Positions 1 to 11,506 are shown, counted from the stretch's first letter. The stretch: 64,000 bases of DNA from Leclercia adecarboxylata (GCA_901472455.1 LR590464.1:4092001-4156000); one strand, 5' to 3'. Numbers and translations: made by a program. The notes: generated from the letters alone by a model not told the origin.

Positions 1-745
1 CGCTGAGGTCAATCGCCGTCACGTTGATCGTTGGAACACGTACGGCGATGGCTTCAAAACGGTCTTCAAACTGGGGAAAAATTCGGGTAATTCCGGCCGC
101 CAGTTTGGTATCCACCGGGATAATCGACTGACTCGCCGCGCGAGTGCGTCGCAGGTCCGGGTGGTATGCGTCAATGACCTGCTGATCGTGCATAGCGGAA
201 TGAATCGTGGTCACGGTGCCCGATTCAATGCCGTAGGCATCGTCCAGCAGTTTGATGACCGGAATAATACAGTTGGTGGTGCAGGAAGCATTGGAGACGA
301 TGCGGTGTTCCGCTTGCAGCTCATGATGGTTCACGCCGTAAACCACCGTGGCATCGAGATCGTTACTGCCCGGATGTGAGAAGAGCACTTTCTTAGCGCC
401 AGCCGCCAGATGGGCTTCGCCGTGCGCGCGATTACCGTAAACGCCGGTACAGTCGAGCACCACATCTACGCCCAGCTCACGCCAGGGTAAGGTGTCGATC
501 GTCTGCTCGTGCAGGACACGAATCACGTCATCACCGACGAACAGCTGCTCTCTCTCCTGACGAACGTCCCAGGCAAAGCGCCCATGGCTGGTGTCATATT
601 TCAATAAATGCGCCATGCCTGCGGCATCCGCCAGTTCATTGATGGCCACCACGGTCATTTCCGCCCGACGCCCGGATTCATATAAAGCACGAACCACGTT
701 GCGTCCGATGCGACCGAAACCATTAATCGCTACGCGTACGGTCAT
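1..745 (-). CDS. epd: Erythrose-4-phosphate dehydrogenase, 3' end cut by window
   Basis: Oxidises D-erythrose 4-phosphate to 4-phosphoerythronate with NAD+, the entry to the DXP-dependent pyridoxal phosphate pathway. The protein starts [20 protein letters not shown], the Rossmann NAD-binding start of the GapA/Epd family, and contains SNASCTTNC around the catalytic cysteine. It is very close to E. coli Epd throughout. About 248 residues are present and the C-terminal catalytic quarter lies beyond position 1. The ATG at 743-745 leads straight into the conserved start, and no frameshift was seen. tktA lies upstream on the same strand, as in E. coli. Confidence 0.97.
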   Translation of the reverse strand, partial: MTVRVAINGFGRIGRNVVRALYESGRRAEMTVVAINELADAAGMAHLLKYDTSHGRFAWDVRQEREQLFVGDDVIRVLHEQTIDTLPWRELGVDVVLDCTGVYGNRAHGEAHLAAGAKKVLFSHPGSNDLDATVVYGVNHHELQAEHRIVSNASCTTNCIIPVIKLLDDAYGIESGTVTTIHSAMHDQQVIDAYHPDLRRTRAASQSIIPVDTKLAAGITRIFPQFEDRFEAIAVRVPTINVTAIDLS

Positions 746-1035
746 AAGTCTCCTGCAAAGCTTTCCCTGATTCGAGGTGGCTGACAGAGTAATCCAGCAA
801 CGCTCTGAGGGGAATCCTCGCCTGTCACAAACTCCAACTGATTGGTCATTTGTCGAACGTTTAATCGACTGAAACGCTTCAGCTAGAATAAGCGAAACAT
901 GGAATAAAGGGAATGTCCGTCCAGAGCAATAAGCCAGCTATATGACGCATATCACATTTTGAATGGAATAACTTACAGGCGTATTACATTTATGAGGAAT
1001 AAGATGCACAAAAAGCCGGGTGGGCAGATAAAAGC

Positions 1036-1064
1036 AAAACGGTAACCAAAGGGTTACCGTTTTT
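1036..1064 (-). terminator. Rho-independent terminator after tktA
   Basis: A perfect 12-bp inverted repeat, AAAACGGTAACC and GGTTACCGTTTT, closes a 4-nt loop. It has T-rich sequence on both sides and lies 70 bp past the tktA stop, between tktA and epd. The rest of 746-1134 shows only a short GGGAGAGGG-type repeat fragment near 1080-1092 and presumably the epd promoter. No gene is seen there. Confidence 0.75.
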
Positions 1065-1134
1065 AGGGTTTGCGCCTTCTCTTACAGGGAGAGGGCTGCG
1101 GTGAAGGCATTTGCCTGCACCGCATCAACCACGA

Positions 1135-3128
1135 TTACAGCAGTTCTTTCGCTTTCGCGACCACGTTCTCAACGGTGAAGCCGAACTCTTCGAACAGCTG
1201 CTCAGCCGGCGCAGACTCACCGAAGGTGGTCATGCCGACGATAGCGCCGTTCAGGCCCACGTATTTGAACCAGTAGTCAGCGATACCCGCTTCGATAGCA
1301 ACACGGGCAGAAACAGCTTTCGGCAGCACGGACTCACGGTATGCCGCATCCTGCTTGTCGAAGGCGTCGGTAGACGGCATGGAAACCACGCGCGCTTTAA
1401 CGCCTTCGCCTGCCAGCTGATCCCATGCCGCAACCGCCAGTTCAACTTCAGAACCGGTCGCGATGAAAATCAGCTCAGGCTGACCGTCGCAGTCTTTCAG
1501 CACATAACCACCGCGGGCGATGTTCGCCAGCTGCTCTTCGGTACGATCCTGCTGAGCCAGGTTCTGACGGGAGAGGATCAGTGCGGTCGGGCCGTCCTGA
1601 CGCTCAACGCCATATTTCCACGCTACCGCAGATTCAACCTGGTCACATGGACGCCATGTGGACATGTTCGGGGTCACACGCAGGGAAGCAACCTGCTCTA
1701 CCGGCTGGTGAGTCGGGCCATCTTCGCCCAGACCGATGGAGTCGTGGGTGTACACCATCACCTGACGCTGTTTCATCAGCGCAGCCATACGCACCGCGTT
1801 ACGGGCATATTCCACAAACATCAGGAAGGTAGAGGTGTAAGGCAGGAAACCACCGTGCAGAGAGATACCGTTAGCAATCGCGGTCATACCGAATTCACGT
1901 ACACCGTAATGGATGTAGTTACCGGCAGCATCTTCGTTGATCGCTTTGGAACCGGACCAGATGGTCAGGTTGCTTGGCGCCAGGTCAGCAGAACCGCCGA
2001 GGAATTCTGGCAGCCACGGGCCGAAGGCTTCGATGGCATTTCTGGGATGCTTTACGGCTGGCGATTTTGGACGGGTTCGCCTGCAGTTTAGCGATGAATT
2101 CGTTCGCTTTCGCGTCGAAGTCTGCTGGCATTTCACCTTTCATACGACGGGTGTATTCAGCCGCTTCCTGTGGGAAGGCTTTTAGCGTAGGCAGCAAATT
2201 TCTCGTTCCATGCGGCTTCTTTCGCCTGGCCCGCTTCTTTGGCATCCCACTGCGCGTAGATCTCAGACGGGATCTCAAACGCGGCGTGTTTCCAGCCCAG
2301 CTGTTCGCGGGTCAGGACGATCTCTGCGTCACCCAGCGGTGCGCCATGGGAGTCGTGCGTACCGGCTTTATTCGGGGAACCGAAACCGATGATGGTTTTG
2401 CACATCAGCAGGGACGGTTTGTCGGTCACAGCGCGTGCTTCTTCTACTGCGCGTTTAATCGCTTCAGCATCATGGCCATCAACACCACGCACCACGTGCC
2501 AGCCGTAGGCTTCGAAACGTGCTGCGGTATCGTCGGTGAACCAGCCTTCAATGTGACCATCGATGGAGATGCCGTTGTCGTCATAGAACGCAACCAGTTT
2601 GCCCAGCTTCAGGGTACCGGCCAGGGAGCATACCTCGTGAGAGATACCTTCCATCATGCAGCCGTCGCCGAGGAATGCATAGGTGAAGTGGTCAACAATG
2701 TCATGACCCGGACGGTTGAACTGCGCCGCCAGCGTCTTCTCAGCAATCGCCATACCCACGGCGTTAGCAATACCCTGACCCAGCGGACCGGTGGTGGTTT
2801 CTACACCTGCGGTGTAACCCACTTCCGGGTGGCCTGGGGTTTTAGAGTGCAGCTGACGGAAGTTTTTCAGCTCTTCGATTGGCAGGTCGTAGCCGGTGAG
2901 GTGCAGCAGGCTGTAGATCAGCATGGAGCCGTGGCCGTTGGACAGTACGAAACGGTCACGGTCAGCCCAGGCCGGGTTGTTCGGGTTGTGGTTCAGGAAA
3001 TCACGCCACAGTACTTCGGCAATGTCAGCCATACCCATTGGGGCACCCGGGTGACCGGATTTAGCTTTTTGTACAGCATCCATGCTCAGCGCACGAATAG
3101 CATTGGCAAGCTCTTTACGTGAGGACAT
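1135..3128 (-). CDS. tktA: Transketolase (two apparent frameshifts)
   Basis: A thiamine-diphosphate enzyme of the non-oxidative pentose phosphate pathway that moves two-carbon ketol units between sugar phosphates. It aligns with E. coli TktA (663 aa) from [20 protein letters not shown] to the end. The ThDP motif starts at GDGCMMEG and the pyrimidine domain carries [17 protein letters not shown]. The start is the ATG at 3126-3128; an in-frame upstream ATG at 3158 adds a non-conserved leader. The frame is lost and regained at T-runs 2180-2183 and 2039-2041, each with one base too many. Restoring them gives an intact protein, so I read these as sequence errors and not as a pseudogene. Confidence 0.93.
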
Positions 3129-3408
3129 TTTGACTCCAGATCGGATGTTGAAGGCCATACCCGTTTCGGCTTGACGACAGCGCGTTTTGGGCTACGCCAG
3201 AAAAAAGTGCCAACAATGTAACCCAAGCGACAAAGCATGTACATGGACCATTCTTTTGCCGGTTAAGAAATCTCTGGAACACGCTCGCACGTTGCGCAAT
3301 CTTCTCGCTCGCCGTCGTTTATATTCTTTATACTTAGCCATACTCCGGCCTCGCTGCCGTGATGTACTTTCAGAATTTATCGTGTTTAACGAGTGCGGAA
3401 GCAACCTA

Positions 3409-4167
3409 ATGAAAATGCGTGCAATAGTGCTGGCTCTGGGAACAACGCTCCTGCTGAGCGGATGTCAGAATATGGACTCGAACGGTCTGATGAGCTCCGG
3501 TGCAGAGGCGTTTCAGGCCTACACCCTGAGCGATGCTCAGGTTAAAACATTAAGCGATGAGGCCTGTAAGGAGATGGACGGTAAAGCTACCATCGCGCCG
3601 GCAGGCAGCACTTACGCTCAGCGTCTGGATAAGATTGCTTCTGCGCTTGGCAATAACATCAATGGCCAGCCGGTAAACTACAAGGTTTATATGGCCAAAG
3701 ACGTCAACGCCTTCGCCATGGCCAACGGCTGCATCCGCGTTTACAGCGGGCTGATGGACATGATGACCGACAACGAAGTCGAAGCGGTTATCGGGCATGA
3801 AATGGGTCACGTTGCGCTCGGCCACGTGAAGAAAGGAATGCAGGTTGCGCTTGGCACCAACGCCGTTCGCGTGGCGGCGGCATCTGCCGGGGGCATTGTC
3901 GGGAGCCTGTCGCAGTCACAGCTTGGCGATCTCGGTGAAAAACTGGTCAACTCCCAGTTCTCCCAGCGTCAGGAATCCGAGGCCGATGACTACTCTTACG
4001 ATCTGTTGCGCAAACGCGGCATCAATCCGTCCGGTTTAGCCACCAGCTTCGAAAAACTGGCTCAACAGGAAGCAGGCCGTCAAAGCTCAATGTTTGACGA
4101 CCACCCTGCCTCTGCAGCACGTGCGCAGCATATTCGCGATCGCATGGCCACAGACGGCATTAAGTAA
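3409..4167 (+). CDS. loiP: Outer-membrane lipoprotein metalloprotease LoiP
   Basis: An M48-family zinc endopeptidase anchored in the outer membrane; in E. coli (YggG) it partners with BepA and is induced at low osmolarity. The 252 residues equal the E. coli length. There is a lipoprotein signal peptide with lipobox LLSGC (Cys19), the zinc motif HEMGH at about 130-134, and a third ligand region ESEADDYSYDLL. The ATG at 3409 was chosen because the lipobox then sits at the normal distance; the frame is open to 3187 but that extension is not conserved. The gene diverges from tktA, with the shared promoter region at 3129-3408. Confidence 0.95.
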   Translation: MKMRAIVLALGTTLLLSGCQNMDSNGLMSSGAEAFQAYTLSDAQVKTLSDEACKEMDGKATIAPAGSTYAQRLDKIASALGNNINGQPVNYKVYMAKDVNAFAMANGCIRVYSGLMDMMTDNEVEAVIGHEMGHVALGHVKKGMQVALGTNAVRVAAASAGGIVGSLSQSQLGDLGEKLVNSQFSQRQESEADDYSYDLLRKRGINPSGLATSFEKLAQQEAGRQSSMFDDHPASAARAQHIRDRMATDGIK

Positions 4168-4177
4168 CAGCGATCAT

Positions 4178-4213
4178 CAGGCCGGGCAACCTGTCCCGGC
4201 CTGTTTCTTTATT
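4178..4213. terminator. Terminator between convergent loiP and speB
   Basis: CAGGCCGGG (4178-4186) pairs with CCCGGCCTG (4195-4203), followed by TTTCTTTATT. It sits between the loiP stop at 4167 and the speB stop at 4212 and could serve both strands. Confidence 0.75.
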
Positions 4214-5132
4214 ACTCGCCTTTTTTCGCAGCCTGGATGTAGAGCATTTCCAGCGCCAGCGTCGCAGCGGCAAGCGCCGTGATCTCAGACTGATCGTAAG
4301 CCGGAGCCACTTCTACCACGTCCATACCCACGATGTTCAGATCTTTCAGACCGCGTACCAGCTTAATGGCGCGATCGGAAGTCAGGCCACCGATGACCGG
4401 GGTGCCGGTACCTGGCGCAAAGGCCGGATCCAGGCAGTCAATGTCGAAGGTCAGATATACCGGCATATCACCCACGATCTGTTTCACCTGCGCGATGATG
4501 TCGTCCACGCCGCGATCGTTCACCTGACCGGCATCCAGCACGGTGAAGCCGTTGTCTTTGTCGAACTCGGTACGGATACCAATCTGCACGGAGTGGTTAG
4601 AATCGATCAGACCTTCTTTCGGCGCGGTGAAGAACATGGTGCCGTGGTCAAATTCGCAGCCGTTCGCGTAAGTGTCGGTATGGGCGTCGAAATGCACCAG
4701 CGCCATCTTACCAAAGTGCTTCGCGTGGGCGCGCAGCAGCGGCAGGGTCACGAAGTGGTCACCCCCGAAGGAGAGCATACGCTTGCCGGCAGCCAGCAGT
4801 TTTTCTGCGTGGGCCTGCAGTTTTTCACTCATCTCACGCGCGTCACCGAAGGCATACACCAGGTCGCCGCAGTCAACCACGTTCAGGCGCTCGCGCATGT
4901 CGAAGTTCCACGGGAAACGATTGTGCTCCCAGGCCAGGTTAGTAGAGACCTGACGAATGGCCGCCGGGCCATGACGGCCACCGGCACGACCGGATGTCGC
5001 CATATCAAACGGCACACCGGTAATTACCCAATCCGCATCGCTGTCGTACGGCTGGAAATTCATCGGAAGGCGTAAAAAACCAAAGGCGTTAGATACCAGG
5101 GAGTTATCGTACTGATGGCCTAAAGTGCTCAT
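4212..5132 (-). CDS. speB: Agmatinase
   Basis: A manganese ureohydrolase that converts agmatine to putrescine and urea, the second step of the arginine decarboxylase route to putrescine. The 306 residues match the E. coli enzyme length. Metal-binding motifs are visible in order: [12 protein letters not shown] and [16 protein letters not shown]. The start [20 protein letters not shown] is the family start. It lies downstream of speA on the same strand, separated by a terminator-like hairpin, so it may have its own promoter besides read-through from speA, as reported for E. coli. Confidence 0.97.
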   Translation of the reverse strand: MSTLGHQYDNSLVSNAFGFLRLPMNFQPYDSDADWVITGVPFDMATSGRAGGRHGPAAIRQVSTNLAWEHNRFPWNFDMRERLNVVDCGDLVYAFGDAREMSEKLQAHAEKLLAAGKRMLSFGGDHFVTLPLLRAHAKHFGKMALVHFDAHTDTYANGCEFDHGTMFFTAPKEGLIDSNHSVQIGIRTEFDKDNGFTVLDAGQVNDRGVDDIIAQVKQIVGDMPVYLTFDIDCLDPAFAPGTGTPVIGGLTSDRAIKLVRGLKDLNIVGMDVVEVAPAYDQSEITALAAATLALEMLYIQAAKKGE

Positions 5133-5173
5133 GTCCTGACCTCTTTTTAAAGTCGATACATTAAAAATAGATG

Positions 5174-5218
5174 AAAAAAAATCCCTTCCGCGTCGTTAAA
5201 CCCGACGAGGAAGGGATT
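5174..5218 (-). terminator. Rho-independent terminator between speA and speB
   Basis: AATCCCTTCC pairs with GGAAGGGATT, with an inner CGTCG/CGACG stem, followed on the minus strand by a run of at least seven T. It would stop most speA transcripts before speB. Confidence 0.8.
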
Positions 5219-5299
5219 GATTCGAATAGTGCTTGTTGCGGCGGATTATCGCCGCTAATTCATACGGGTTCAAGAGAGTATAAAGCATCGCGCGCGCTT

Positions 5300-5336
5300 T
5301 GCTCCTCACCCTACCCCTCCCCAAAAAGAAGAGGGG
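5300..5336. repeat. CCCTACCCCTCCCC-type intergenic repeat
   Basis: CTCACCCTACCCCTCCCC followed by a short loop and AGAGGGG. It is a degenerate member of the palindromic family also seen at 12340-12375, 25629-25657 and, in tandem, at 20736-21086. It lies between the speA stop and the speA/speB terminator. Confidence 0.5.
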
Positions 5337-5394
5337 ATGTGAACACCTGCTCCCTTTTAAAAAGCAGGCTGGAAAAGGGGAAAGCGCGAATGCT

Positions 5395-7373
5395 TTACTC
5401 GTCTTCCAGATACGTGTAGCCGTACAGACCCGCTTCAAACTCTTCCAGGAACTGCTTCTGCAACGTATCGTCAAGATCGGTGTTTTTCACCTGATCGCGG
5501 AACTGCGTCAGCAGCTTGTTCGGATCGAGCTGCACGTACTGCAACATATCCGCCACGGTGTCGCCCTCGTCAGAAAGCTCCACTTCGACGTTGCCGTCAG
5601 GGAAGACAAACACGTCAACCGCTTCGGTATCCCCGAACAGGTTATGCATGTTGCCCAGAATCTCCTGATATGCCCCGACCATAAAGAAGCCCAGCATAGG
5701 TGGACTCTCTGGATCGTACTCCGGCATCGGCATGGTGGTGGCGATGCCATCACCGTCAATGTAGTGATCGATAGCCCCGTCTGAATCACAGGTAATATCC
5801 AGCAGCACTGCGCGACGCTCAGGCACCTGGTTCAGCCCTTCGAGCGGGAGGACCGGAACAGCTGATCGATACCCCAGGCATCCGGCATCGACTGGAACAG
5901 AGAGAAGTTGACGTACATCTTGTCCGCCATTCGCTCCTGCAGTTCGTCGATAATCGGACGGTGCGCACGATTGCTCGGGTCGAGCTGTTTCTGCACTTCG
6001 TGGCACATGTTCAGATACAGCTGCTCTGCCCAGGCACGCTCCTGCAGGCTGAACGCGCCGGATGAATAGCCGGTGTGAATATCGTGCAGGTCCATCTGGC
6101 TGTCGTGCAGCCATTCACGCAGGGAACGACGGGTGCCCGGCTCGTGCATCTCAATCCAGGTTTCCCACATGCTTTGCAGCGCGCGTGGGGCATCGTCTTC
6201 CGGTGGCGTGGCTTCGGTGTATTCGTTGCGCTCGACGCCGATGATGTTAGACACCAGCACCGTGTGGTGCGCGGTCACCGCACGCCCGGACTCGGTGATC
6301 ACCGTCGGGTGCGGCAGGCCGTTCTCTTCACACGCATCGCCAATGGCCCAGATAATGTTGTTGGCGTACTCGTTCAGGCCGTAGTTTACGGAACAGTCGG
6401 ACTTCGAGCGGGTCCCTTCGTAATCCACGCCCAGACCGCCGCCCACGTCAAAGCACTGGATGTTCACGCCCAGCTTGTGCAGCTCGACGTAGAAACGGGC
6501 CGACTCACGCACGCCCGTCGCGATATCGCGGATGTTGGCCATCTGCGAACCGAGGTGGAAGTGCAGGAGCTGGATGCTGTCCAGGCGACCACGTTCACGC
6601 ATGATCTCCACCAGCTGCAGAACCTGGTTCGCCGCGAGGCCGAATTTGGATTTCTCACCGCCGGAGGACTGCCATTTACCGGAGCCTTGCGAGGCCAGAC
6701 GCGCACGCACGCCAAGACGCGGCACCACGTTCAGGCGCTCGGCCTCTTCCAGCACGATATTAATCTCGGACATCTTCTCGATGACCAGATAGACCTTGTG
6801 ACCCATCTTCTCGCCAATCAGCGCCAGACGAATGTATTCACGGTCTTTATAGCCGTTACACACGATCACCGAGCGGTCATGCCGGCATGCGCCAGTACCG
6901 CCATCAGCTCAGCTTTTGGAACCGGCTTCCAGCCCCAGCGGTTCGCCGGAGTGAATTAAGGATTCGATAACGCGACGATGCTGATTCACCTTGATCGGAT
7001 AAAACCAGGAAATAGTCGCCGTTGTAACCGTAAGATTCACGCGCGCGTTTGAAGGCGGCGTTGATAGAACGCAGACGGTGTTGCAGGATCTGTGGGAAGC
7101 AGAACAGTGCAGGCAAACGCTGCCCCTGCGCTTCACGCGCTTTCACCAGTTTGGCGAGATCGACGCGCGCTTCCGGTACGTCAGGATCCGGGCAAACGCT
7201 GATGTGGCCCAGTTCATTGACGTCGTAGTAGTTATTGCCCCCACCAGGCCAATATTGTAAGTGCGCAGCATCTTGCTGGCTTCCTGGGAGCTCATCGCAA
7301 CCTCCTGCATAGAACGTAGTACACCCTGTTCGCCTGCTGACGAAGGCGAAAAAGAAGACATGTCGTCAGACAT
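5395..7373 (-). CDS. speA: Biosynthetic arginine decarboxylase (several apparent frameshifts)
   Basis: A PLP enzyme that decarboxylates arginine to agmatine for putrescine synthesis with SpeB. The pieces cover all of E. coli SpeA (658 aa), from MSDDMS through [17 protein letters not shown] and the fold III motif [16 protein letters not shown] to YLEDE at the end. At least six indels break the frame, near 7249-7254 (two), 7002, 6915, 6880 and 5856. Each falls at a short base run, and repairing each restores the conserved protein, so errors are more likely than decay. The start follows the yqgB stop by 8 bp. Confidence 0.92.
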
Positions 7374-7381
7374 AGCGAACC

Positions 7382-7513
7382 TCAACTCTTACTATTCAGT
7401 GTAAAACAGTTGACTACTATCGCAGCGTCAATCTGCGATAACAACCCATTATCCGACCGGATTTCCAGCACAGAATGCTGAAAGCCGGGGCGTGCGACCG
7501 GTTTCTTATTCAT
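7382..7513 (-). CDS. yqgB: Small protein YqgB
   Basis: A 43-residue protein starting MNKKPVARPGFQHSVLEIR and ending AAIVVNCFTLNSKS. Length, start and C-terminal half match E. coli YqgB (MKKKPVAQ...AAIVVNCFTL), and so does its place directly upstream of speA on the same strand. It ends 8 bp before the speA start, so the two are probably co-transcribed. Its role is not known to me beyond reports linking it to acid stress. It is too short for usual ORF cut-offs and easy to miss. Confidence 0.85.
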   Translation of the reverse strand: MNKKPVARPGFQHSVLEIRSDNGLLSQIDAAIVVNCFTLNSKS

Positions 7514-8031
7514 ATCATTGTAAAACACGTATCCGAACTCTGTATGACAAGGTCCGGCGAAACCACGAGAAAACTCTTGTATTTACAAGAGCGCCCTTGT
7601 TCAGACTTCACAAAGCGTAGTGCCTGCCCTGGAATCCTGAGAAGCGCCGAGATGGGTATAACATCGGCAGGTTTGCAGATTAGAAATGCGAATGGCGGGG
7701 AGCATGTTCCGGCCTGAAAGGCAGAACTGATTAAGCGGAAAACGACGGTTCATTATCTCGTATCACCTCCACGCAAGCTTAAGCAAACTCGCGACAAGTT
7801 AAAGCTAAAAGTTCACTGCTTTACCCGGCTGGAAGTGGCGACACGAAGAAACGTCGTGTGCTTTTTTTGTATGAGCCGCGCGCCGCGTTTTATACCGACA
7901 AGACAGGGAAAATGCAAAATATAAATGTGTGCATTGCCAGGACCGTCAGCAAAAATTTCCAGTCGGGTTTTCAGGGTCGTAGGCGCACCGACAAAAAAAG
8001 CTGGAAATCGGGCGAAGAAGTGACCTAAAAT

Positions 8032-8055
8032 AGCCGTCCAGATGTTAATCCATCC
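8032..8055 (+). promoter_or_regulatory. Possible MetJ (met box) operator of metK
   Basis: Three consecutive 8-mers, AGCCGTCC, AGATGTTA and ATCCATCC, resemble the MetJ box AGACGTCT with about 6, 5 and 4 matches. They lie 120 bp upstream of metK, where E. coli metK is MetJ-regulated. The remainder of the 7514-8174 gap should hold the speA/yqgB and metK promoters. I see no convincing gene there. Confidence 0.45.
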
Positions 8056-8174
8056 ATACTGATTAACACTCAGACTGCCAGTGTCATCGTTTGCAAGCCC
8101 TGGTGGAAAACCCTGCCGCGGCTATCCCACACGACAGTTTGAGCTAAACAAATTCTCCTTAGGTAAATTAAAAC

Positions 8175-9329
8175 ATGGCAAAACACCTGTTTACGTCCGA
8201 GTCTGTATCAGAAGGACATCCTGATAAAATTGCTGACCAGATCTCCGATGCAGTGCTGGATGCGATCCTCGAACAGGATCCAAAAGCGCGCGTCGCCTGC
8301 GAAACCTATGTCAAAACAGGCATGGTGATGGTTGGCGGTGAAATCACCACCAGTGCATGGGTTGATATCGAAGAGATCACCCGTAACACCGTGCGTGAAA
8401 TCGGCTATGTGCATTCTGATATGGGCTTTGATGCCAACTCTTGCGCCGTACTGAGCGCCATCGGCAAACAGTCCCCTGACATCAACCAGGGCGTTGACCG
8501 TGCCGATCCGCTGGAACAGGGCGCAGGCGACCAGGGCCTGATGTTTGGCTACGCCACCAACGAAACCGACGTGCTGATGCCAGCCCCGATCACCTATGCT
8601 CACCGTCTGGTGCAGCGTCAGGCTGAAGTGCGTAAAAACGGCACCCTGCCATGGCTGCGCCCTGATGCGAAAAGCCAGGTAACCTTCCAGTACGATGACG
8701 GCAAAATTGTCGGCATCGACGCGGTGGTTCTGTCCACTCAGCATGCCGAAGATATTGATCAGAAATCCCTGCAGGAAGCAGTGATGGAAGAGATCATCAA
8801 GCCGGTTCTGCCGACCGAGTGGCTGAATGCTTCTACTAAATATTTCATCAACCCAACCGGCCGCTTTGTTATCGGTGGACCAATGGGCGACTGCGGTCTG
8901 ACCGGTCGTAAGATCATCGTTGATACCTACGGCGGCATGGCCCGTCACGGTGGCGGCGCGTTCTCCGGTAAAGATCCGTCTAAAGTAGACCGTTCCGCAG
9001 CCTACGCAGCACGTTATGTTGCCAAGAACATCGTTGCGGCTGGCCTGGCTGACCGTTGTGAGATTCAGGTTTCCTACGCAATTGGCGTGGCAGAACCGAC
9101 CTCCATCATGGTTGAAACATTCGGCACCGAGAAAGTGGCAAACTGAGCAGCTGACCCTGCTGGTGCGCGAGTTCTTCGACCTGCGTCCATACGGTCTGAT
9201 CCAGATGCTGGATCTGCTGCACCCAATCTACAAAGAAACCGCTGCATACGGTCACTTTGGTCGCGAACATTTCCCATGGGAAAAACCGACAAAGCTGCCC
9301 AACTGCGTGAAGCTGCCGGTCTGAAATAA
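8175..9329 (+). CDS. metK: S-adenosylmethionine synthase (two apparent frameshifts)
   Basis: Forms SAM from methionine and ATP; essential. It starts [20 protein letters not shown] and holds [12 protein letters not shown] and [16 protein letters not shown], the two MetK signatures. An extra base near 9140 shifts the frame after FGTEKV, and a missing A in the run at 9280-9284 shifts it back. The total span is exactly 384 codons plus stop, the E. coli length, which supports compensating sequence errors. A strong terminator follows. Confidence 0.95.
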
Positions 9330-9348
9330 TCGACTGACAGTCTTTCTG

Positions 9349-9375
9349 AAAGGCCAGCCCCGTGCTGGCCTTTTT
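9349..9375 (+). terminator. Rho-independent terminator of metK
   Basis: GGCCAGC (9352-9358) pairs with GCTGGCC (9364-9370), with AAA before it and TTTTT after it. Confidence 0.85.
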
Positions 9376-9537
9376 GTTTTCAGCTTTACAACGCCCGCCA
9401 TGAAATCGCTTACACCCAAATAAAATCAGTCCCTTTCGGAATACTCTCTTTGTCACTCCTGACCCTCTGACATATTTTTACTGTCTCCTCATAAAATCTT
9501 TACATTGATGAAACAGCTAAGCCAAATGGAGGGCAAA

Positions 9538-10936
9538 ATGCCTGACAATAAAAAACAGGGGGCGGACGTCTAACAAGACGATGACGTTCTTCGTCTGCTT
9601 CCTTGCCGCTCTGGCAGGATTACTTTTCGGTCTTGATATCGGCGTTATTGCCGGGGCATTGCCGTTTATCACGGATGAATTCCAGATCAATTCTCACACG
9701 CAGGAATGGGTGGTCAGCTCGATGATGTTCGGCGCGGCCGTCGGCGCAGTCGGCAGCGGCTGGCTCTCCTTCAAACTCGGGCGTAAAAAAAGCCTGATGA
9801 TTGGCGCCATTCTGTTTGTCGCCGGTTCGCTCTTTTCCGCAGCAGCGCCAAACGTGGAAGTGCTGATTGTCTCCCGCGTGCTGCTCGGCCTGGCGGTAGG
9901 TGTTGCCTCTTACACCGCGCCGCTTTACCTGTCGGAGATCGCGCCGGAGAAAATTCGCGGCAGCATGATCTCCATGTATCAGCTGATGATCACTATCGGG
10001 ATTCTGGGTGCTTACCTTTCCGATACCGCATTCAGCTATAGCGGCGCATGGCGCTGGATGCTGGGCGTCATTATTATCCCGGCGATCCTGCTGCTGATCG
10101 GTGTCTTCTTCCTGCCTGACAGCCCACGCTGGTTTGCGGCCAAAAGGCGCTTTAACGATGCGGAGCGCGTGCTGCTACGCCTGCGCGATACCAGTGCAGA
10201 AGCGAAACACGAGCTGGAAGAGATCCGTGAAAGCCTGAAGATCAAACAGAGTGGCTGGGCGCTGTTTAAAGAGAACAGCAACTTCCGCCGGGCGGTGTTC
10301 CTTGGCGTGCTGCTGCAGGTGATGCAGCAGTTTACCGGGATGAACGTCATCATGTATTACGCGCCAAAAATCTTTGAACTGGCGGGTTACAGCAATACCA
10401 CCGAGCAGATGTGGGGCACGGTAATCGTCGGTCTGACCAACGTGCTGGCAACCTTTATCGCCATCGGCCTGGTGGATCGCTGGGGCCGTAAACCGACGCT
10501 GACGCTGGGCTTCCTGGTGATGGCCGCCGGCATGGGCGTGCTGGGAACGATGATGCATATGGGCATCCACTCCACTACCGGCCAGTATGCCGCCGTCGCG
10601 ATGCTGCTGATGTTTATCGTGGGTTTTGCAATGAGCGCAGGTCCTCTGATTTGGGGTGCTGTGTTCTGAGATCCAGCCGCTGAAAGGGCGTGATTTCGGT
10701 ATCACCTGCTCCACCGCTACCAACTGGATCGCCAACATGATCGTCGGCGCAACCTTCCTGACCATGCTCGATACGCTGGGTAACGCCAATACCTTCTGGG
10801 TTTACGGCGGTCTGAACCTGTTGTTTATCGTGCTGACCCTGTGGCTGGTTCCTGAAACCAAACACGTGTCGCTGGAACATATTGAACGTAACCTGATGAA
10901 AGGTCGTCCCTGCGCGAAATCGGCGCTCACGACTGA
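9538..10936 (+). CDS. galP: Galactose-proton symporter (apparent frameshifts)
   Basis: A twelve-helix MFS sugar porter importing galactose and glucose with H+. The start is the ATG at 9538 (MPDNKKQG), followed by [20 protein letters not shown]. The MFS motifs [26 protein letters not shown] and PETKHVSLE are present. Indels lie in the G-run after codon 7 (extra G), at the TTGGGGTG near 10655 (extra G) and in the C-run near 10908 (missing C). Repaired, it is about 465 aa against 464 in E. coli. The short ORF from 9581 is only the fragment after the first error. Confidence 0.93.
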
Positions 10937-10942
10937 TCCCGC

Positions 10943-10969
10943 CGGGTTCCTCCCCTCGGGAGGAACCCG
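10943..10969 (+). terminator. Hairpin after galP
   Basis: A perfect 12-bp stem, CGGGTTCCTCCC with GGGAGGAACCCG, and a 3-nt loop, 7 bp past the galP stop. No T-run follows, so termination may be partial. Confidence 0.6.
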
Positions 10970-11007
10970 CTTGCACCGCTCCGCGACAGGCTCTATGCTC
11001 TGCCGTT

Positions 11008-11506
11008 ATGAAAACACCCCGTCTCCCCATTGCGCTTCAGCAAGCCGCCATGCGCAGCCTGCGTGACAACCTGGCGCAGGCCAATCTGAAGCTCGCCCGG
11101 AACTATCCTGAACCGAAACTGGTCTGGCAGCAACGCGGCACCGCAGCGGGCACCGCCTGGCTGGATGCGTATGAGATCCGCCTTAACCCGATCCTGATGC
11201 TGGAAAACCAGCAGGCTTTTATCGAGGAAGTGATCCCCCATGAACTGGCGCACCTGCTGGTGTGGAAACATTTTGGCCCGCGTCGCCCCTCATGGCAAAG
11301 AGTGGAAATGGATGATGGAAGCGGTGCTGGGCGTTCCGGCTCGTCGCACGCATCAGTTCGAGCTTGATTCAGTACGGCGCAATACCTTCCCTTATCGTTG
11401 CTCGTGTCAGCAGCACCAGCTTACCGTGCGTCGTCACAACCGGGTGGTGCGCGGCGAAGCCACCTACCGCTGTGTGAAATGTGGTGAACTGCTTACGGCG
11501 GAGTAA
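11008..11506 (+). CDS. sprT: SprT family zinc metalloprotease-like protein (one apparent frameshift)
   Basis: A SprT/Spartan-like domain protein; the precise bacterial role is unsettled. It starts [20 protein letters not shown] and carries [13 protein letters not shown], the HExxH zinc motif. C-terminal cysteines in CSCQQH and CVKCGE form a zinc ribbon. An extra C at 11277-11280 shifts the frame after HFG; repaired, the length is 165 aa, as in E. coli. It precedes endA as in E. coli. Confidence 0.92.

Noticed and set aside
1111..2091. Long plus-strand ORFs opposite tktA (also 6075-6959 opposite speA and 27534-28706 opposite speC)
   Set aside because: They are antisense shadows of GC-rich conserved genes, without domains or start signals.
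7475..7717. 80-codon plus-strand ORF between yqgB and metK
   Set aside because: It overlaps yqgB on the other strand, has no recognisable domain or ribosome site, and the sense is not conserved with E. coli.
8175..9329. metK, tktA, hemW and others as pseudogenes
   Set aside because: Single compensating indels in base runs within otherwise perfect genes, including essential ones, are better explained by sequence errors.
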